From Scatophagus argus (taxonomy: Eukaryota; Chordata; Actinopteri; Scatophagidae), in contig NC_058495.1 of assembly GCF_020382885.2 (NCBI RefSeq), positions 5,139,627-5,203,626 of the forward strand: 64,000 nt of DNA, given 5' to 3'. The position numbers were made by a program, and so were the translations under genes. The notes under the pieces were generated by a model, which saw only the letters and a program-made list of their open reading frames with translations, had not been told where the DNA came from and did not search any database. Of this stretch, positions 47,850-60,161 are shown one piece after another (within the stretch, counting starts at the first letter, position 1; every line of letters begins with the position of its first letter).

Positions 47850-50672
47850 CTGTGAAAAGGCAATACATGGTGAGTTAGAATTACAGTTTAGCTTGTTCCT
47901 CCACAGGATTTTAGATCTTCCATACAGCCATTAGTCTGCAGTAGGTAAAATATGATTTTTGGAGTAAATTATACACCTGGACTTCAATGACAGATGGAAG
48001 TGAAATGGTGTTACGAAGTTATAAATTTTGATTTTGGGGTGAACTGTCCCTTTAAAACTGAACACAACATTTTGTATTTTCTGACTGGACTGTCTGTAAA
48101 AGCATCAACATATATTTCAAGAACACTGATTATATCTGATTTATTGCTATATGACAATCTTCAAGCCTTTAAGGGAATTTAAACTTTGGTTTGGTTACTA
48201 CCAAATTAAGATTAAAATTTGCTCTGGGTAACTTTAATGTTTATTAGCCTATTCTGTAAACATGACCTACATGGTGGCTGGGCTATGCAGGGTTGGATAC
48301 TTTGATAAAGATTTATAATATACTGCGCAAGAATCTGTGTGTCATCATAATGCTATAAAACTGCAGCATGACTAGTGCAATTGTAGACTTTGTACCTCAT
48401 TATGCAATTAAAGAACAACAAATGGGTTCAGTGGTTGGCACAGACTTATTACATGCTCTTCCAGAGCTCTTGAGAAAGGTATCACAAGAGAAACTCAAAG
48501 CCACCATAATAAAGCTATAATTTATAAGTGAATTTAATAGTGTTGAAAATTAAGTATTTTAGGAAATCATTGCTGCTGATGCACTGAATTTTTCCTGGCC
48601 AATCCTCTACATCCATCACTTCAAGATCAGCTGCTACAGAACCACAACTATTTTAATACAAAAAACAATAAGAGATTTACACCAAAATGTCTGAATTAGT
48701 TTTGCGTCCTTCATGGTCTGATTTTTTTGATAACAAAACTTATGAAAGCAACTGTGTTTTCAATAGCTGACTCATTTTAGAGCGCAAAACAAGTTTTTAA
48801 AATAATTTCATCAACATGTAACAGTTTGTGTACGCCTGTGTGTGTGTGTGTGTGTGTTTTACATGAACACTAGCTTTCTGATGACAGGACACAGGCTTGC
48901 TCTTAGGGAATGACAGGGTATCATAGCTTAGTGTATTTCTGACAGATATCGAACTAGTCCTCTTGCTGCATGTGACTCAGATTACAGCACAAATGCCACT
49001 CCTAATCTTCCTCAACCGGATCAGTTTCAGAGGGAGTGGAGGGCAGCAGCAACAATCTCCTGACAGACATATGATATCCAGTTTGACAATGTTGTCTTAC
49101 TGTAACAGTATTGGGACATTATTCATTTAGGTGTATTAATCTTAGGTGGTGAAAAACTGTTATACCATGGTTGGGGATTATTCCTCTCCTGGGGATGCTA
49201 AAACGTAGGCACTAATCTGGCAGTATGAGACCCTTTGGATAAAAGCATCTTCCTAATGGTGCATTAGAAATACAGAGAGCAGTTGTTTCACAGTAATTCA
49301 AGAGTGAGCTTTCTACCAGAACAGATACATTTTAGAGAATAAATAGATTTAAGTTTCCTGTAGGAATGGTAGAAATAGAGCTGGAAATGTTGTATCAAGG
49401 CACCTCTGTTTGACCCTGATGAAAAGAAATTCACTTTTGGATAAGTTTCAGCACCTGAGAGGGAAGGGGCAACCAGATAGACCCGAGAGGCACAAAAACA
49501 CTCCTGTTCACTGCTCATGCTTTGCTGTGTCATTTCATCCCTGTAAAATTTTAAAGCCCCTATCACCAGGCCATTATGTAAATATGCCCATCCGCCCTGC
49601 TGCATGTAGGTCAGGATATGAATCTGAGAAACAGCAGAAACTCTGAGATAACATTCACTGTTTTAACCCAACACAATCTTGATCGATCGGATGCAAATAA
49701 CAAAAGTGGCGTGGAAGTAGAAAAAATAAACATTTTGTAGTATACTACTAGAGTATTCTAAACTCTAAAACTATAGATTTTGGGTGATCCTTTTTTAAAC
49801 TATTATATAGTTCCTGTGCTGTTAAGTGTGTTTTTTGACTTGGGTTTTCCTTTTCTCATAGCGAAACTATAAAACGAATAAGACTGTAGTTAGTCATTAG
49901 CCCAGTAGACAACTTTCAGTGAAAGGACATCGTAAACACTGATGAGAATACAATATGATGTTATCTCTGTATAGATAAAGCTGTGAAAATAAGGGCGACT
50001 ACCGAAAAAAAAAACGGATGTCTAGCAACATGGTTGCAGTTTTTGATTGCCGCTATAAAAGAGCAACTGGGCAAAGTTTTATTATCCTTAATGCTGAAGG
50101 GGATTACATGTGAAAACATCACTGTTCTCCCTCACTGGCTTCCAACCCGCTGCCTTCAGATTCTACCTGTTCAACTATATTCATACTATATTTGTACTAT
50201 ATCAACTATATAAACGTATAAAGATTATCTGCCCCGGATACAGTCTCTACAAGATATACAAAACATCCATCGAATAATTTGCATTTGCAAGACTTTTACT
50301 TCAGTCCTAAAAGACAGCTAAAACTAACATGGAAACCGCCTATTACGAAAACAGACCTACTGTAACGTTAGCAAATTAACACATTTATTAGCCTACCTCA
50401 ACTTGGCTTTATGTATACTATACTCAAATATGAAGAGATAATCTTCATGTAGCAACAGAAGCTATTAAAAACAGGGATTTAGTCACTGAATAAAAGTAGT
50501 TTAAATCACCATTACGTCCATACCTTTACTTCAGTGGGCTATAGATTCACTTCTTGGATTAACGTCAGAAGAAAACACGATTTTAACTAAACTGTCTAAT
50601 AAAGGGTTGTTTTAAACTACCTGAACACAAGGCAATAGTTTCCGGTGAAAACTGCATTGGTTGACCACTTAC
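47850..50672 (-). other. 5' UTR intron of sarg
   Basis: The 2.8-kb stretch lies between the exon starting at 47849 and a splice donor (CAG|GTAAGTGG on the minus strand) at 50673. It holds a (TG)n microsatellite at 48838-48859 and a short repeat end TTTTGGGGTGAACTGTCC near 48034. No coding exon is apparent. Confidence 0.55.
48838..48859. repeat. (TG)n microsatellite
   Basis: About ten TG units inside the sarg 5' intron. Confidence 0.85.
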
Positions 50673-50900
50673 CTGTTTGAATCGCCCCACATTACTCAGT
50701 TATGCATCTTCTGCTTTTCGTACAAGTGAGAACGCGGTAAATGAGTGGCACTGTGATACCTGCTTGACGGACTTTGTGCCCTACGCGTTTAGCCAATCAG
50801 AGAGCAGCATTATCCTTAAGACGCACGAGCCCTCGTTGTCATGGTACCTACTACTGCGGTAATCTGCTAATGAGTGTCTCTGTGTCAAACTCTCCCTACT
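50673..50900 (-). promoter_or_regulatory. probable sarg first exon and promoter
   Basis: A strong minus-strand donor CAG|GTAAGTGG marks an exon end at 50673. The sequence beyond it has higher GC and several CG dinucleotides than the surroundings (AACGCGGTAAATG, TACGCGTTTAGCC, AGACGCACGAGCCC). TAGCCAATCAGAG at about 50789 holds a CCAAT box (ATTGG on the minus strand). No start site can be fixed. Confidence 0.45.
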
Positions 50901-51697
50901 GCCCGTAATATGCACACTAGTGGCCCAAAAAGTAAGTCGTAAATAATTATCCTGTGAAAGGATATGTAAATAGAATACTCAGTTACTACCGGGGAGATAA
51001 TTATCTCCCACTGTAAGCAGTACTTTAGTTTCATTATTCTTACTTACCGGTTAGTTGGTTAGTTAGTTAACTGCTACACCGGCTAGTTAACTACCAACCC
51101 GCGATGGAAGGTCGCACGACGTGTTGTTTAGAACAAGTCAGCTTTGCGACATCACACAATAATTTACACGAGCTGAGCATTAATAATGTTTGAACAAGAG
51201 GCTATCTGAGTTAAAGTAGCAAAACCACAGTGTGGTATCCTATTTATTTTTATTTTCAGTGTGGTTAGTACACTATGAAAACACGCCACTACAGCCCTTT
51301 TATTAAAAACTTTAAGTAAAAGAATGTATTATCAGCAGAATGTAGATCTACTTAAAGGAGAAGCACTTAGTCCGTTAGAGAATGGTTGCTGTCAGGCTTT
51401 TAGGACTACCATGAATTGTATATTTTTATTCTGGATCAGTTATTACTGTATTAATACTGCTGTATAAGGTGAAGATAATATTAACTACTGTATATACTGC
51501 TTGGCAGTTTAATATACTGTGAAAAGTGCATCATATTCTATAAAACTGATATGTAATGGAGTTAAAAAGTTATAAAGTTGCATAAAATGGAAATACTCAA
51601 AGTACCTAGAATGTGTAGTTTTTCTACAGTAAATGGCACAAACGCCTTATTTTGTTTTTATCACTTTGCTTGGTAACTTCAACAAATTCCCTATGTC

Positions 51698-51860
51698 TGT
51701 GGTGGAAAAAGTATTCAGATGTTTTACTCAGGTAAATGTGATAGTAACACCACATTGTAAAATTACTCTCTACCAAGTCAAAGTCTCAGAATAATTGTGT
51801 AAGCCACTTACTTATATGTAAGTGAAAGAAGTTACTTACAGTATCACAGTAAAAGGAATC
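51698..51860. repeat. copy of the GTGGTGGAAAAAGTATTCAGA teleost repeat
   Basis: It reads TGTGGTGGAAAAAGTATTCAG, TTTTACTCAGGTAAATGTGA, then TAACACCACATTGTAAAATTACTC. It is a clearer copy of the family seen at 19185 and 23385; class unknown to me. Confidence 0.65.
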
Positions 51861-53154
51861 AAGGCAGAAAAAAAACATTAGAATTTACATTAGAGAAGCT
51901 GAAGCTGCTAAATTCTTTGGTATTTTTGAATGAAAAATTACTTAAACAATTAATGGAATGAAAGGAATGTTTTCTCTACAAGTTACTTATATGACTTGAT
52001 CATCAAACTGTTGCTGATCATGCATACGTATGTCAGCACATTGGTAAAATAGGGCTCTTCCAGTTGTGAGCTGGGAAGACTGGTCTTTTTCAATTCTGAA
52101 ATGTTAGCTAATCAAAGGAGAAAAAGCACAGTTGTGATAACTTGTACACTAGGACCTTGGAACTGCCACACCTAAATGAGATGTTAATGTTTTTAAAGTT
52201 ATTAATTACACCAATGTAACTTATCTTTCAGCAGCCGCTTTGTAGTAGGCGCTACAGTGAGTCAAAGAGCTGGTGAACAAATCTTAGATCCTATTAAGAA
52301 AGGTTTCCTTAAAATAACACGTCGGTTATGTAATCCCACTATGATGGCACAGGATCAGAGGTTAGCCAACGACGGTTTATTTCCATTGGCCATGGATTGT
52401 CAATATGAGACAGAAATAGATATGTGCACAATTAGTATTATATTAATTATTATAAAGTAGTTTAAAGTGTAACAATCACTATAGACATGAAAGATGAAAT
52501 GTGACCATGTGAGTAAGAGTTAAGTAAAATAAGCAAATAAATGACACAAAATGACTTGTACACAACATCTTTAGCTGTAACTTTTAATTGTGACACAACA
52601 TTGAAAAAAATCAAGTAAATCCAGTTATTCTGTAGTGCTTTGTGTGCAACATTCATGGTTATTGTCCTTGGAGAGTCATGAGAACTTTGTAACTACAAAA
52701 TACAACACAGCCATTTTATAGTTTCACTTGTATGCAAGCCTATTAATCCATAATCACTGTTAAACTACCTAAAGTAACAGATAATGAGGAAAACAAATAA
52801 TAGTAATTCACATTTAAACAAAGAAATAATCTGACATTTTTGCTTTGCCTTTCATTTATTCCCAACACCTACTCTGAGATCGAACCAATAAAAAAAAAAA
52901 TCTGAATGAAAGCCGAAATCAAGACCTCCATTCTCAAACTTAATTTTTGGCAACAACTCGGTACCAATATTGCTATCACAGATATGTGAAGTAGAAATAG
53001 TGGTTCTGCACAAAAATGAGGCCATAATAAATTCAGCTTCAAGGAAAAAAAAAAACAATTCTGCAATTTAACATCTTTTAGCCGTGGTCTAACATGTGCT
53101 TCAGCCATACAAGCAGAGAGCATCAAAAGAGTTAGCAAAGAGATGGGAGTCATT

Positions 53155-53280
53155 CTGTTCCCAGGGTCCTATGTTCTCCAGATTTATATGGCACACGATG
53201 GGAACATGACCTATGTTCTGCAGTTCTACACATGCTCTCACAGGGTCCTGTGTTCCCAGGGTTAGGGTTGGGATTTTGAT
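53155..53280. repeat. imperfect repeat of GGGTCCTATGTTCTCC-type words
   Basis: Related words occur three times: GGGTCCTATGTTCTCCAG, GACCTATGTTCTGCAG and GGGTCCTGTGTTCCCAGGG. I have seen such runs as a common minisatellite-like repeat in fishes. Confidence 0.6.
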
Positions 53281-53953
53281 CCAAACAGTAAGGTTAACAG
53301 TATGCTGAACAGAGAAACTTAGAAACTTGGGAATTTAGGACCATGGAAATACAGAAACACTCCCAATAGAAGATGCCTGACTTTAGCTGAAAATGTGAGA
53401 ACATGCTCCAATGGTGCAAAACATTTTGTGTAAAAGAACTGTGTGGTTTTTTTTTTTTGTTTTTTTTTTTGGACAACATACTAAAAACTACACCAAAATG
53501 AATCTTTACTCATAGTTTTCAATCTATTAACTTTGGGCTGCAAAAGTGAGCTGCGAATTTAAAACCAAAAAAAGATCAATGGTCAATACTGATTAGCAAA
53601 ACCCGTCATGTATAGGCTATACGATGAACGATTTATGCATTAGGAGAGCAGGCTTAATCTCATACACCTTCTTCTCACCATCATTTGTGTTAAAATGCAA
53701 TGCTCCAACACATCATAACGCTTACTGTACTTTCAAAAATATGCATCCACATAAAACAAAAACTGTATTTTTTAAAAGATTAGTTTGTACAGCATCATGA
53801 TGTTTTGAAAATTACAACCTAGAATTATAAATTACACTCCTGAAAAATTGTCATACCCATGAAGAAAAACAAAGCTACAGATTTTGTAAAATGTCTTGTT
53901 TTCAGCACCATTAGTCCACTCTAAAATAACCACTGATAAACCAGGCAACTGTA

Positions 53954-54743
53954 CACCGATCAACCATGACATTATGACCGCTGACTGGTGAAGTGAGTAA
54001 CATTGATTTTTATGGGCAAGCATGAAGTTTTGAGTGAATTTGACAAGCACAAAATTGTGATGGCTAGAAGTTTGGGTAAGAGCATCTCCAAAACTGCAAG
54101 TCTTGTAAAGTGTGGCCAGGACTTAACAAAAGTGGGCCAAGGAAGGAAAACCGGAGAACCGGCAACAGGATCAGAGCGGCCGAGGCTCATTCACGCACAT
54201 GGGGAGAGAAAGCCAGCCTGTGCTGTCCAATATAATAGAAGAGTTACTGTAGCTTAAATTACTGAATAAGTTTATGCTGGTTCCAACAGCGGGTGCATGT
54301 GTGTCTCTTACTTGGGGAACACATGGCACCAGGATCCACAGTGGGAAGAAGGCAAGCCGGTGGAGGCAGTGTGATGTTTTGTGCAATGTTCTGCTGGGAA
54401 ACCTCAGGTCCTGCCATTCATGTGGACGTTACTTTGACACAATGTTGCTGACCAACTAGACCCCTTCATGGAAACAGTATTCCTTGATGGTAGACTGCAA
54501 AAAATGGTTCAAAAATGGTTTGACCAACATGACGTGTTGTACACGCTGACTTGGCCTCATGTGTGGATGTGCTGGAAAAACAAGTCTGACTGATGGACTA
54601 TTGACAACTTGGTGCCAGATACCACAGCACAAGTTCAGAGGTCTAGTGGAGTCCATACCTCTACGGGTCAGAGCTGTTTTGGCGACAAAAGGGGGACCTA
54701 CTCAATATTAGGTGGGTGGTCATAATGCTACAGCTGATAGGTG
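53954..54743 (+). mobile_element. internally deleted Tc1/mariner transposon
   Basis: The element is bounded by imperfect 26-base terminal inverted repeats at 53954-53979 (CACCGATCAACCATGACATT...) and 54718-54743, whose reverse complement is CACCTATCAGCTGTAGCATT.... It is about 790 bases long, against about 1.6 kb for an intact element. The left part encodes the transposase N-terminal helix-turn-helix region (LSEFDKHKIVMARSLGKSIS). The right part keeps pieces near the catalytic domain (GEHMAPG..., FCWE). The middle is missing and the frame is broken, so it is dead. The left flank is TA; the right flank is AA, so the target duplication has probably mutated. Confidence 0.9.
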
Positions 54744-54789
54744 AACATAAAAATGGACAACATAAGAACTTGCCAAAATTGAAGTCAAA

Positions 54790-55110
54790 ACATCTTCATC
54801 GCCCCCTGGTGTAAGGTTCAAGTACTGGTCATAAACCCCTCCATGTTAACAGAGGGGACTTTGAACTAAGAACTCAAAGTACATGTCAATAAATTTTTCC
54901 CAAAGATGGTTTTTGTCATTTTAGGCAGTTCTTATCACAATGGTGTATGTTCAAGTGTTTATTTTGGTTTTAATCAGTAGTTTCATGATAACTGTACAGT
55001 TGTGGACTCCTAATGACATCATCAGCACAAGATGGCAGTGCTCTTACCTGGGATATTATGACTTCATTTTTGTATAGTGGGAAGAACACATTGTCCACCT
55101 TCATATATGT
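54790..55110. repeat. dispersed teleost repeat next to the Tc1 copy
   Basis: It starts near CATCGCCCCCTGGTG and continues with GGTCATAAACCCCTCCATG, CAATAAATTTTTCCCAAAGATGG, TCATGATAACTGTACAGTTG, CTAATGACATCATCAGCACAAGATGGC and CATATATGTCAATGG. This order of words is familiar from a widespread fish repeat. The ends are approximate and the class unknown. Confidence 0.65.
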
Positions 55111-55587
55111 CAATGGCTAAACCATGTTGAAACATCAAAAAGGAAAAAGGTCTCACATAAAGTAATTAGGCTAATTTTGGATCAAAATTTGCAACTTGAT
55201 CATGCATTTCAGAATGCATAACCTCAATCTCAAACACCAATATCAATGGCCACTGCTCAGTAAATTCAAAGAGATGTCGCAAATAGCACATTTTTTACAA
55301 AGATGAATCAAGCTTACCATTAACACAGTCAAACTGTGGCCAACAAGTCAGACATCTAAAGACAACCAAATCGTCAGCTTTTAGTACTGGAAGAGTTTCT
55401 GATGTATATCTGTCAATAAGGGAAACGAAAACATGCTACATAACCAACATGATGAATAACAGTCAAACTTTGTGTGCTGCGCTTAAGACAACAGTGAATA
55501 GGATCACATCATAGTGCAAATAATTCTTAGTGGTTGTTTTAAATTCTGTTTAGAGTCAGATAACACATTTCTTTAATCGCATACAAG

Positions 55588-55593
55588 TTTATT
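55588..55593 (-). terminator. candidate yod1 poly(A) signal (AATAAA on minus strand)
   Basis: TTTATT on the plus strand about 440 bases beyond the yod1 stop. A longer 3' UTR reaching into the repeats around 54958 is also possible. Confidence 0.4.
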
Positions 55594-56030
55594 CAGCCAC
55601 AGGTAAGTGTTGGCAATTTGGTGCAATTTTCAAATTGAGGACACATCAGCCTCTATTTGGAGTGTTATCACTACAACCCAACCATTGAGTACTCTAAACC
55701 GACTAAAACAAATCCAAGAATTGTTTGCATATTTTACCTGACCCAGTTAAACAGACTTGAAACCATCCCTAACAGCCTAAAATGATGGTTTAATGACATC
55801 GGAGCTCTGCAATAATGTTTCTGATTTTGAGAAATGACAGTAGTTAAAAAGTAATACTGAACCGGTTAGAGGCTGAACATAATGTCTGCAGATTCTCCAT
55901 AGATGTCGCTGAACAATGTGAGGTAGAGGATCACACAAGCAGATTGACAGATAAACCAACAGTTGCCAGACGCAGGGCACAGGGTTGGTGGTGGTTGTCA
56001 TTGTGAGAAGGAAAAAAGACAAAACAAGAC

Positions 56031-57408
56031 TCACACTTCGCCAAAATTGGTGTGGCCTGTCTCCTTAGCATGCTCACGAGCTTCCTTTTGTCCCACCAGG
56101 CCCGTCTGGCACACCATACAACGCAATGCGAAGCGGTTAACGTCTGTGAACAGCCGCTTGCGGCGAGCCTCGTCTGCCAGCTCAAGGGCCTGGGCCAGGA
56201 TTACATCATCTGTGGTGGAGAAGATAGTTTGGGGTGGAGCGTCAGAGCCAGGTGTTTCTTTCTGCAGTGGGTCGTAGTGGATGCCGTCGTAGATGAGAAG
56301 CACACGTTTGTGGTAGCCAGCGTCCTCCCCAAAGCGATCCACTCGAACTGTCTGAGTGTCCACCACACAGATCTCACACTGGTAAAACTTGGACAGGATA
56401 GACACCTCAATGGCTCCTCCCCAGGTGTCATCACGTCTTATCCAAGAGCAGTACTCCTCATTGGTTTTTCCCAGCACCGCTTCAGAATAAGCTGTGGGGT
56501 CACTTGACACAATCTGGGCAATGAGGCCTCGCATATCCGGGGCACAGGCAGGGTCATATACACCACCTTCTACCACATAATACACACTGGTGAAAAGGCA
56601 GGAGTTATCAGCTGGGACCACTCGACGTGCTAGCACGGGTGAGACATCCAGGCGGGGTAGTTTAGTCACAGTGGGATGATCCTGAGGCTTTGGCTTGTTT
56701 TTTTCTTCCTCAACAATAAGTGTGTCTCCTGTAGGGGATGACACACCACAGTTCTGTCCAGTCAGACTTTGGTAAAAAGAGTGTGAGTGGAAACAAATGT
56801 ATCTTATTTATAGTTATCCCGTTTCTGGCTAAATGTTTTGCATTTATTTGAAATGTCTTGAAAAATATTAATGCAAATTGAGTATGAAACATGAGTTATG
56901 AATTAAATTAACAGGTCAGTACACACACAAAAAAATCAAATGTGTCCTTCACACCATCAAAAGATTAAAATTAAAACACCATCTTTTCATTACATTTAAT
57001 CTGGGTAATTGAGAGAACACCATCCATACTTTTCATAATGATTATTTCTTCTAAAACTTCACAAAATATTGACATAGTCTTTATATTTCAGGTTACATCA
57101 AGGGGAAAAGGTTTGGAACATGTTATTAAAAAGCTAAATTATTCATATCAACAATTAATGATTTGGTTTATATGTAAACTATGGATGTTTGACTACATAC
57201 CTGATTTGATGGGATAGTCCTTGAGGTGAGCATCTCCATTTCGAAGATCAAGGCTGGAGGGCGGATAACCAACCATAATTTTCTGCACATCACAGGGGAT
57301 ACCAGTCAGCTCCTCCACCTTACTCTTCAGCTCTTGCACACAGGACTGATGAGTCAAGCCTTGCATTATGTGGCTCCCATTTTTGGTCTTACAGCGAAGC
57401 CGCAACAT
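56031..57408 (-). CDS. yod1: ubiquitin thioesterase OTU1 (YOD1 deubiquitinase)
   Basis: Deubiquitinase working with the p97/VCP segregase in ER-associated degradation. Two coding exons on the minus strand, 57408-57201 and 56728-56031, give 301 residues. Residues 1-78 form the UBX-like domain that binds p97 ([10 protein letters not shown]... [11 protein letters not shown]). The OTU domain carries the catalytic Asp110 and Cys113 in VPADNSCLF and His220 in YDGIHYDPL. The C-terminus has a C2H2 zinc finger (CMVCQ ... EHAKETGH) and ends TNFGEV as in mammals. The human protein has about 47 extra N-terminal residues; here a splice acceptor (TGTTGCAG) directly precedes the ATG, so the short form is expected. 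A 5' UTR exon ends at 59395. All catalytic residues are intact. Confidence 0.97.
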
Positions 57409-57413
57409 TCTGC

Positions 57414-59394
57414 CTGCAACAACATATGACAACATATTGGTGTTTAGTATGAACTTTGCTGTAAAGAGACAGCAATATTTATCAAAGAGACACTCTCTGG
57501 ACATCAAAGTTACATTCAATAAATCCTGCAATTAAGTTTTTTGTTAATGGCTGTAAAAGCCAAATGGGATATCAAATGGTACTCAGACATAATCTTATTT
57601 CTGCTGTCATTCTAATGTTTAACAGTAAATATGTGTCACTTTCAGCTTCTCATTAAATGGTTTGAAATACACTGAGGATGGTGTAATTTCTTCTGTGGTG
57701 AAACTAGAGGCTACTTACACTTTGCAGTTGCTTATTTTCTTGACTCAAACAGTCTTGAATACAGCAAACCAGACTGCTGTCATTCTAATAAGGTGGCATT
57801 AAAAAATTAAAAGCATGTCAAGGAATTACACTGGATTTAAAAGAATCACATTAGTTCCTTATTTCATTTTGAAATTAAATTTAAATTAAATCTGTGCTGT
57901 CATTTCAAAGTAGTAGTAGGAGTAGTAGTAGTAAGGTGCGTGGAAGTGATTATAATGGCTGATTCAAAGGAGCACAGGGTGTAGATGGTATGTATTGCTG
58001 TTAAAAAAAATAGTTCCTCATTTCTGTAGCACAACAGAAAAAGTTTTAGTTTTCCAAATGCATTCAACAGTACATTATAGATCCAGATACATTGTACATT
58101 GTACATTGTAGATCCAGAAAAGCCAGACATTTGGTTACTGTTGGTCCAAAATAAAAAAAAGGCAGTGAATTAATGTATTATCATTTGAAATTCCTTATTA
58201 TCAACAGCCTTTATTTATTAAACAAACCTCATTTAAAAAGATAAGGCTCCTCCCTTGAACCCCCTCCCCGCAAAAAAAACAAAACAAACAAAACAAACAA
58301 AAAAACAAACAAACTTAACAAACAAAAAACTGCAAGACATGCAAGAAAGCAGTTAGCATTTTTGTTTGCCATATTGAGGTCGAGGACGCAAACACACCTT
58401 GTGAAACGGATTAATATTTCACAAGATATTTAGACATCTAATTAACTGTCTGGAGATTTTTGGGAGGAGGCATGATAGGTGACAAGGTTATAAAAATATT
58501 TAAAAGGATGAAACAACTTTTTCAAAGTTATATTCATATTTGATATTCATCTGAGCTGGCCACTAAATACGAAATCCAACAAGTAGCGATAACTTCGATT
58601 TCTAACCATTTTAAAAAGAAGCCCCGTATCGTTGTCTGAAACTTCATTGGTGGGGGGGATTAACGACCTTGAATCTTGTTTTAGGAAATATACATGTACC
58701 CAAAATGCTGCCTGCTCGATTTGGTTAGGAAATGTACTTCATTCTTGATGTTTTGGTTATTTAACTTTAGCTAAGTAGCTACTTTATACTAGCTGGCAGT
58801 GGCTAATTGTATTTGTTAGCCAATAGAACACAGCAAGATCTAGGATGTCGGATATTCTACATTGTGCTACTCATTATGTTTTAATACTGCTTTCAAAATA
58901 GACCCGGCATAACAATTAAACTGCTGATGAACAGCAGCAGTAGAGTAAAACACATGACAGCGACAGTGCTTTGTTTTATTTTCTTTGTTCTGTTAGTTAG
59001 AGGTGACCATTTGACTCAACAGCAAGACAGACAGTAGGCTAAGCTAGAAACTCCCTGCCAAACAGGAAAAATAGTATTATGCAGCGCCACTTGTGATGTT
59101 AACCGACAAATGGTCAAGTGACATTTACCCTGAAAGTGTAGGAAAGAAACGTAGCTACTTGCTCGGACTCAAAAACAAACGTTAAGCGTAGCTAGCTATG
59201 TCATGCAACGTTATCGTCTGCTAACTTTAGCATGCTAACCTGCCCAGTGGCTTGGTATTAACTGAACAGTTTTTCCAAGCGTTTTACCTCCTTTAAAACT
59301 TTACTAAATGCTGTTACTTGTCAACTGACATATCTAACATTATACACGACGGGTTTACTAAATAAAATGTCAACGAGTTATTTTGTTTTCTTAC
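57414..59394 (-). other. 5' UTR intron of yod1
   Basis: A 2-kb intron between the 5' UTR exon and the start exon. It holds a (GTA)n patch at 57908-57935, three ACATTGT units at 58089-58110 flanked by direct copies of TAGATCCAGA, and an A-rich AAAC/AAACAAAC tract at 58268-58330. No other element is recognised. Confidence 0.6.
58268..58330. repeat. A-rich (AAAC)n tract
   Basis: Irregular AAAC and AAACA units follow a CCCCCTCCCCGC stretch in the yod1 5' intron. Confidence 0.8.
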
Positions 59395-59520
59395 CTGCTG
59401 TTGATTGCAGCCCTGCCTCAAACAATAAACATCCAGTGAGAGACCGATGTGTAGAACGTTACTATACGTCTCTATGACGATATGACGCTCTCTGTCTGAT
59501 GACCACGGCCTATACCGTAA
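59395..59520 (-). promoter_or_regulatory. probable yod1 first exon and promoter
   Basis: A minus-strand donor AACAGCAG|GTAAGAAAA marks the end of a 5' UTR exon at 59395. The stretch beyond it has CG dinucleotides and two TCGTCA/CGTCAT-like CRE half sites on the minus strand (TGACG on the plus strand near 59475 and 59483). Confidence 0.45.
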
Positions 59521-60161
59521 ATTCTCGATTAGAAGCCGAAATGAAGCAAGGATTTCCTGGTTGTATTCCAAAAGTATGCTAACCTCATTCATAACCCTTT
59601 TGACATTTGTAATTACGTTAACTGAGAAATATAATGGTTAGAACAGAGCCGCAACAGCATGGCATGTATATGTTTAGATACGTTGGTATGGTGTTTTAAA
59701 ATATCTCTAATATTGTCATTTATGTTATTATGTTTAGGCTTGTGTTTATAATGACCTTTAACAAACACCATTTCTCATAAACCCTAATATTAGACTTCTT
59801 TCCAAATTATCAGGTTTATGGAATATGTAGACCCAGAGATTAAAACACATTTGTTTAATTTTATGATAATATTTTCAATGCATTTTCGGTAAAACAGAAA
59901 GGAAGATGCACCCAGATCAGAACTTCCGTACCTATTAACGAAGGCCTTGTAATCATCAAGCAAAGCAGATTCTCCATGTCTAATGGAGTTCTTTAATAAT
60001 TCTGGGTTTTTGCAACAGCAAAGAACAATTAAATGAAGGTCACGCATTATAAAATAAGTTTAACAGATTTGAATCACTCCAGTTGAAAGGTGCCATTTGC
60101 TGCAGAGATCTATGTGTGTCTCCTATATTAAAAAAAAATCCACTTCACTTCAAAATTCATT
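59521..60161. other. spacer between yod1 and pfkfb2
   Basis: AT-rich sequence without a recognisable exon. Minus-strand open frames of 85-92 codons have no known domain. Confidence 0.5.

Larger units (their letters stand above)
50901..53953. other. spacer between sarg and yod1
   Basis: AT-rich sequence with two repeat relics (51698-51860 and 53155-53280) and poly-A/T runs. Open frames of 60-95 codons here show no domain and I do not call them. Confidence 0.5.

Noticed and set aside
49983-52460. Several plus-strand open frames of 60-76 codons
   Set aside because: AT-rich, no domain, no splice partners; consistent with chance.
56052-56507. 151-codon plus-strand open frame
   Set aside because: It is the antisense shadow of the yod1 OTU exon.
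57433-57531. In-frame N-terminal extension of yod1 (start at 57531)
   Set aside because: It would read through a good splice acceptor before the 57408 ATG and does not resemble the human N-terminus; it is more likely intron.
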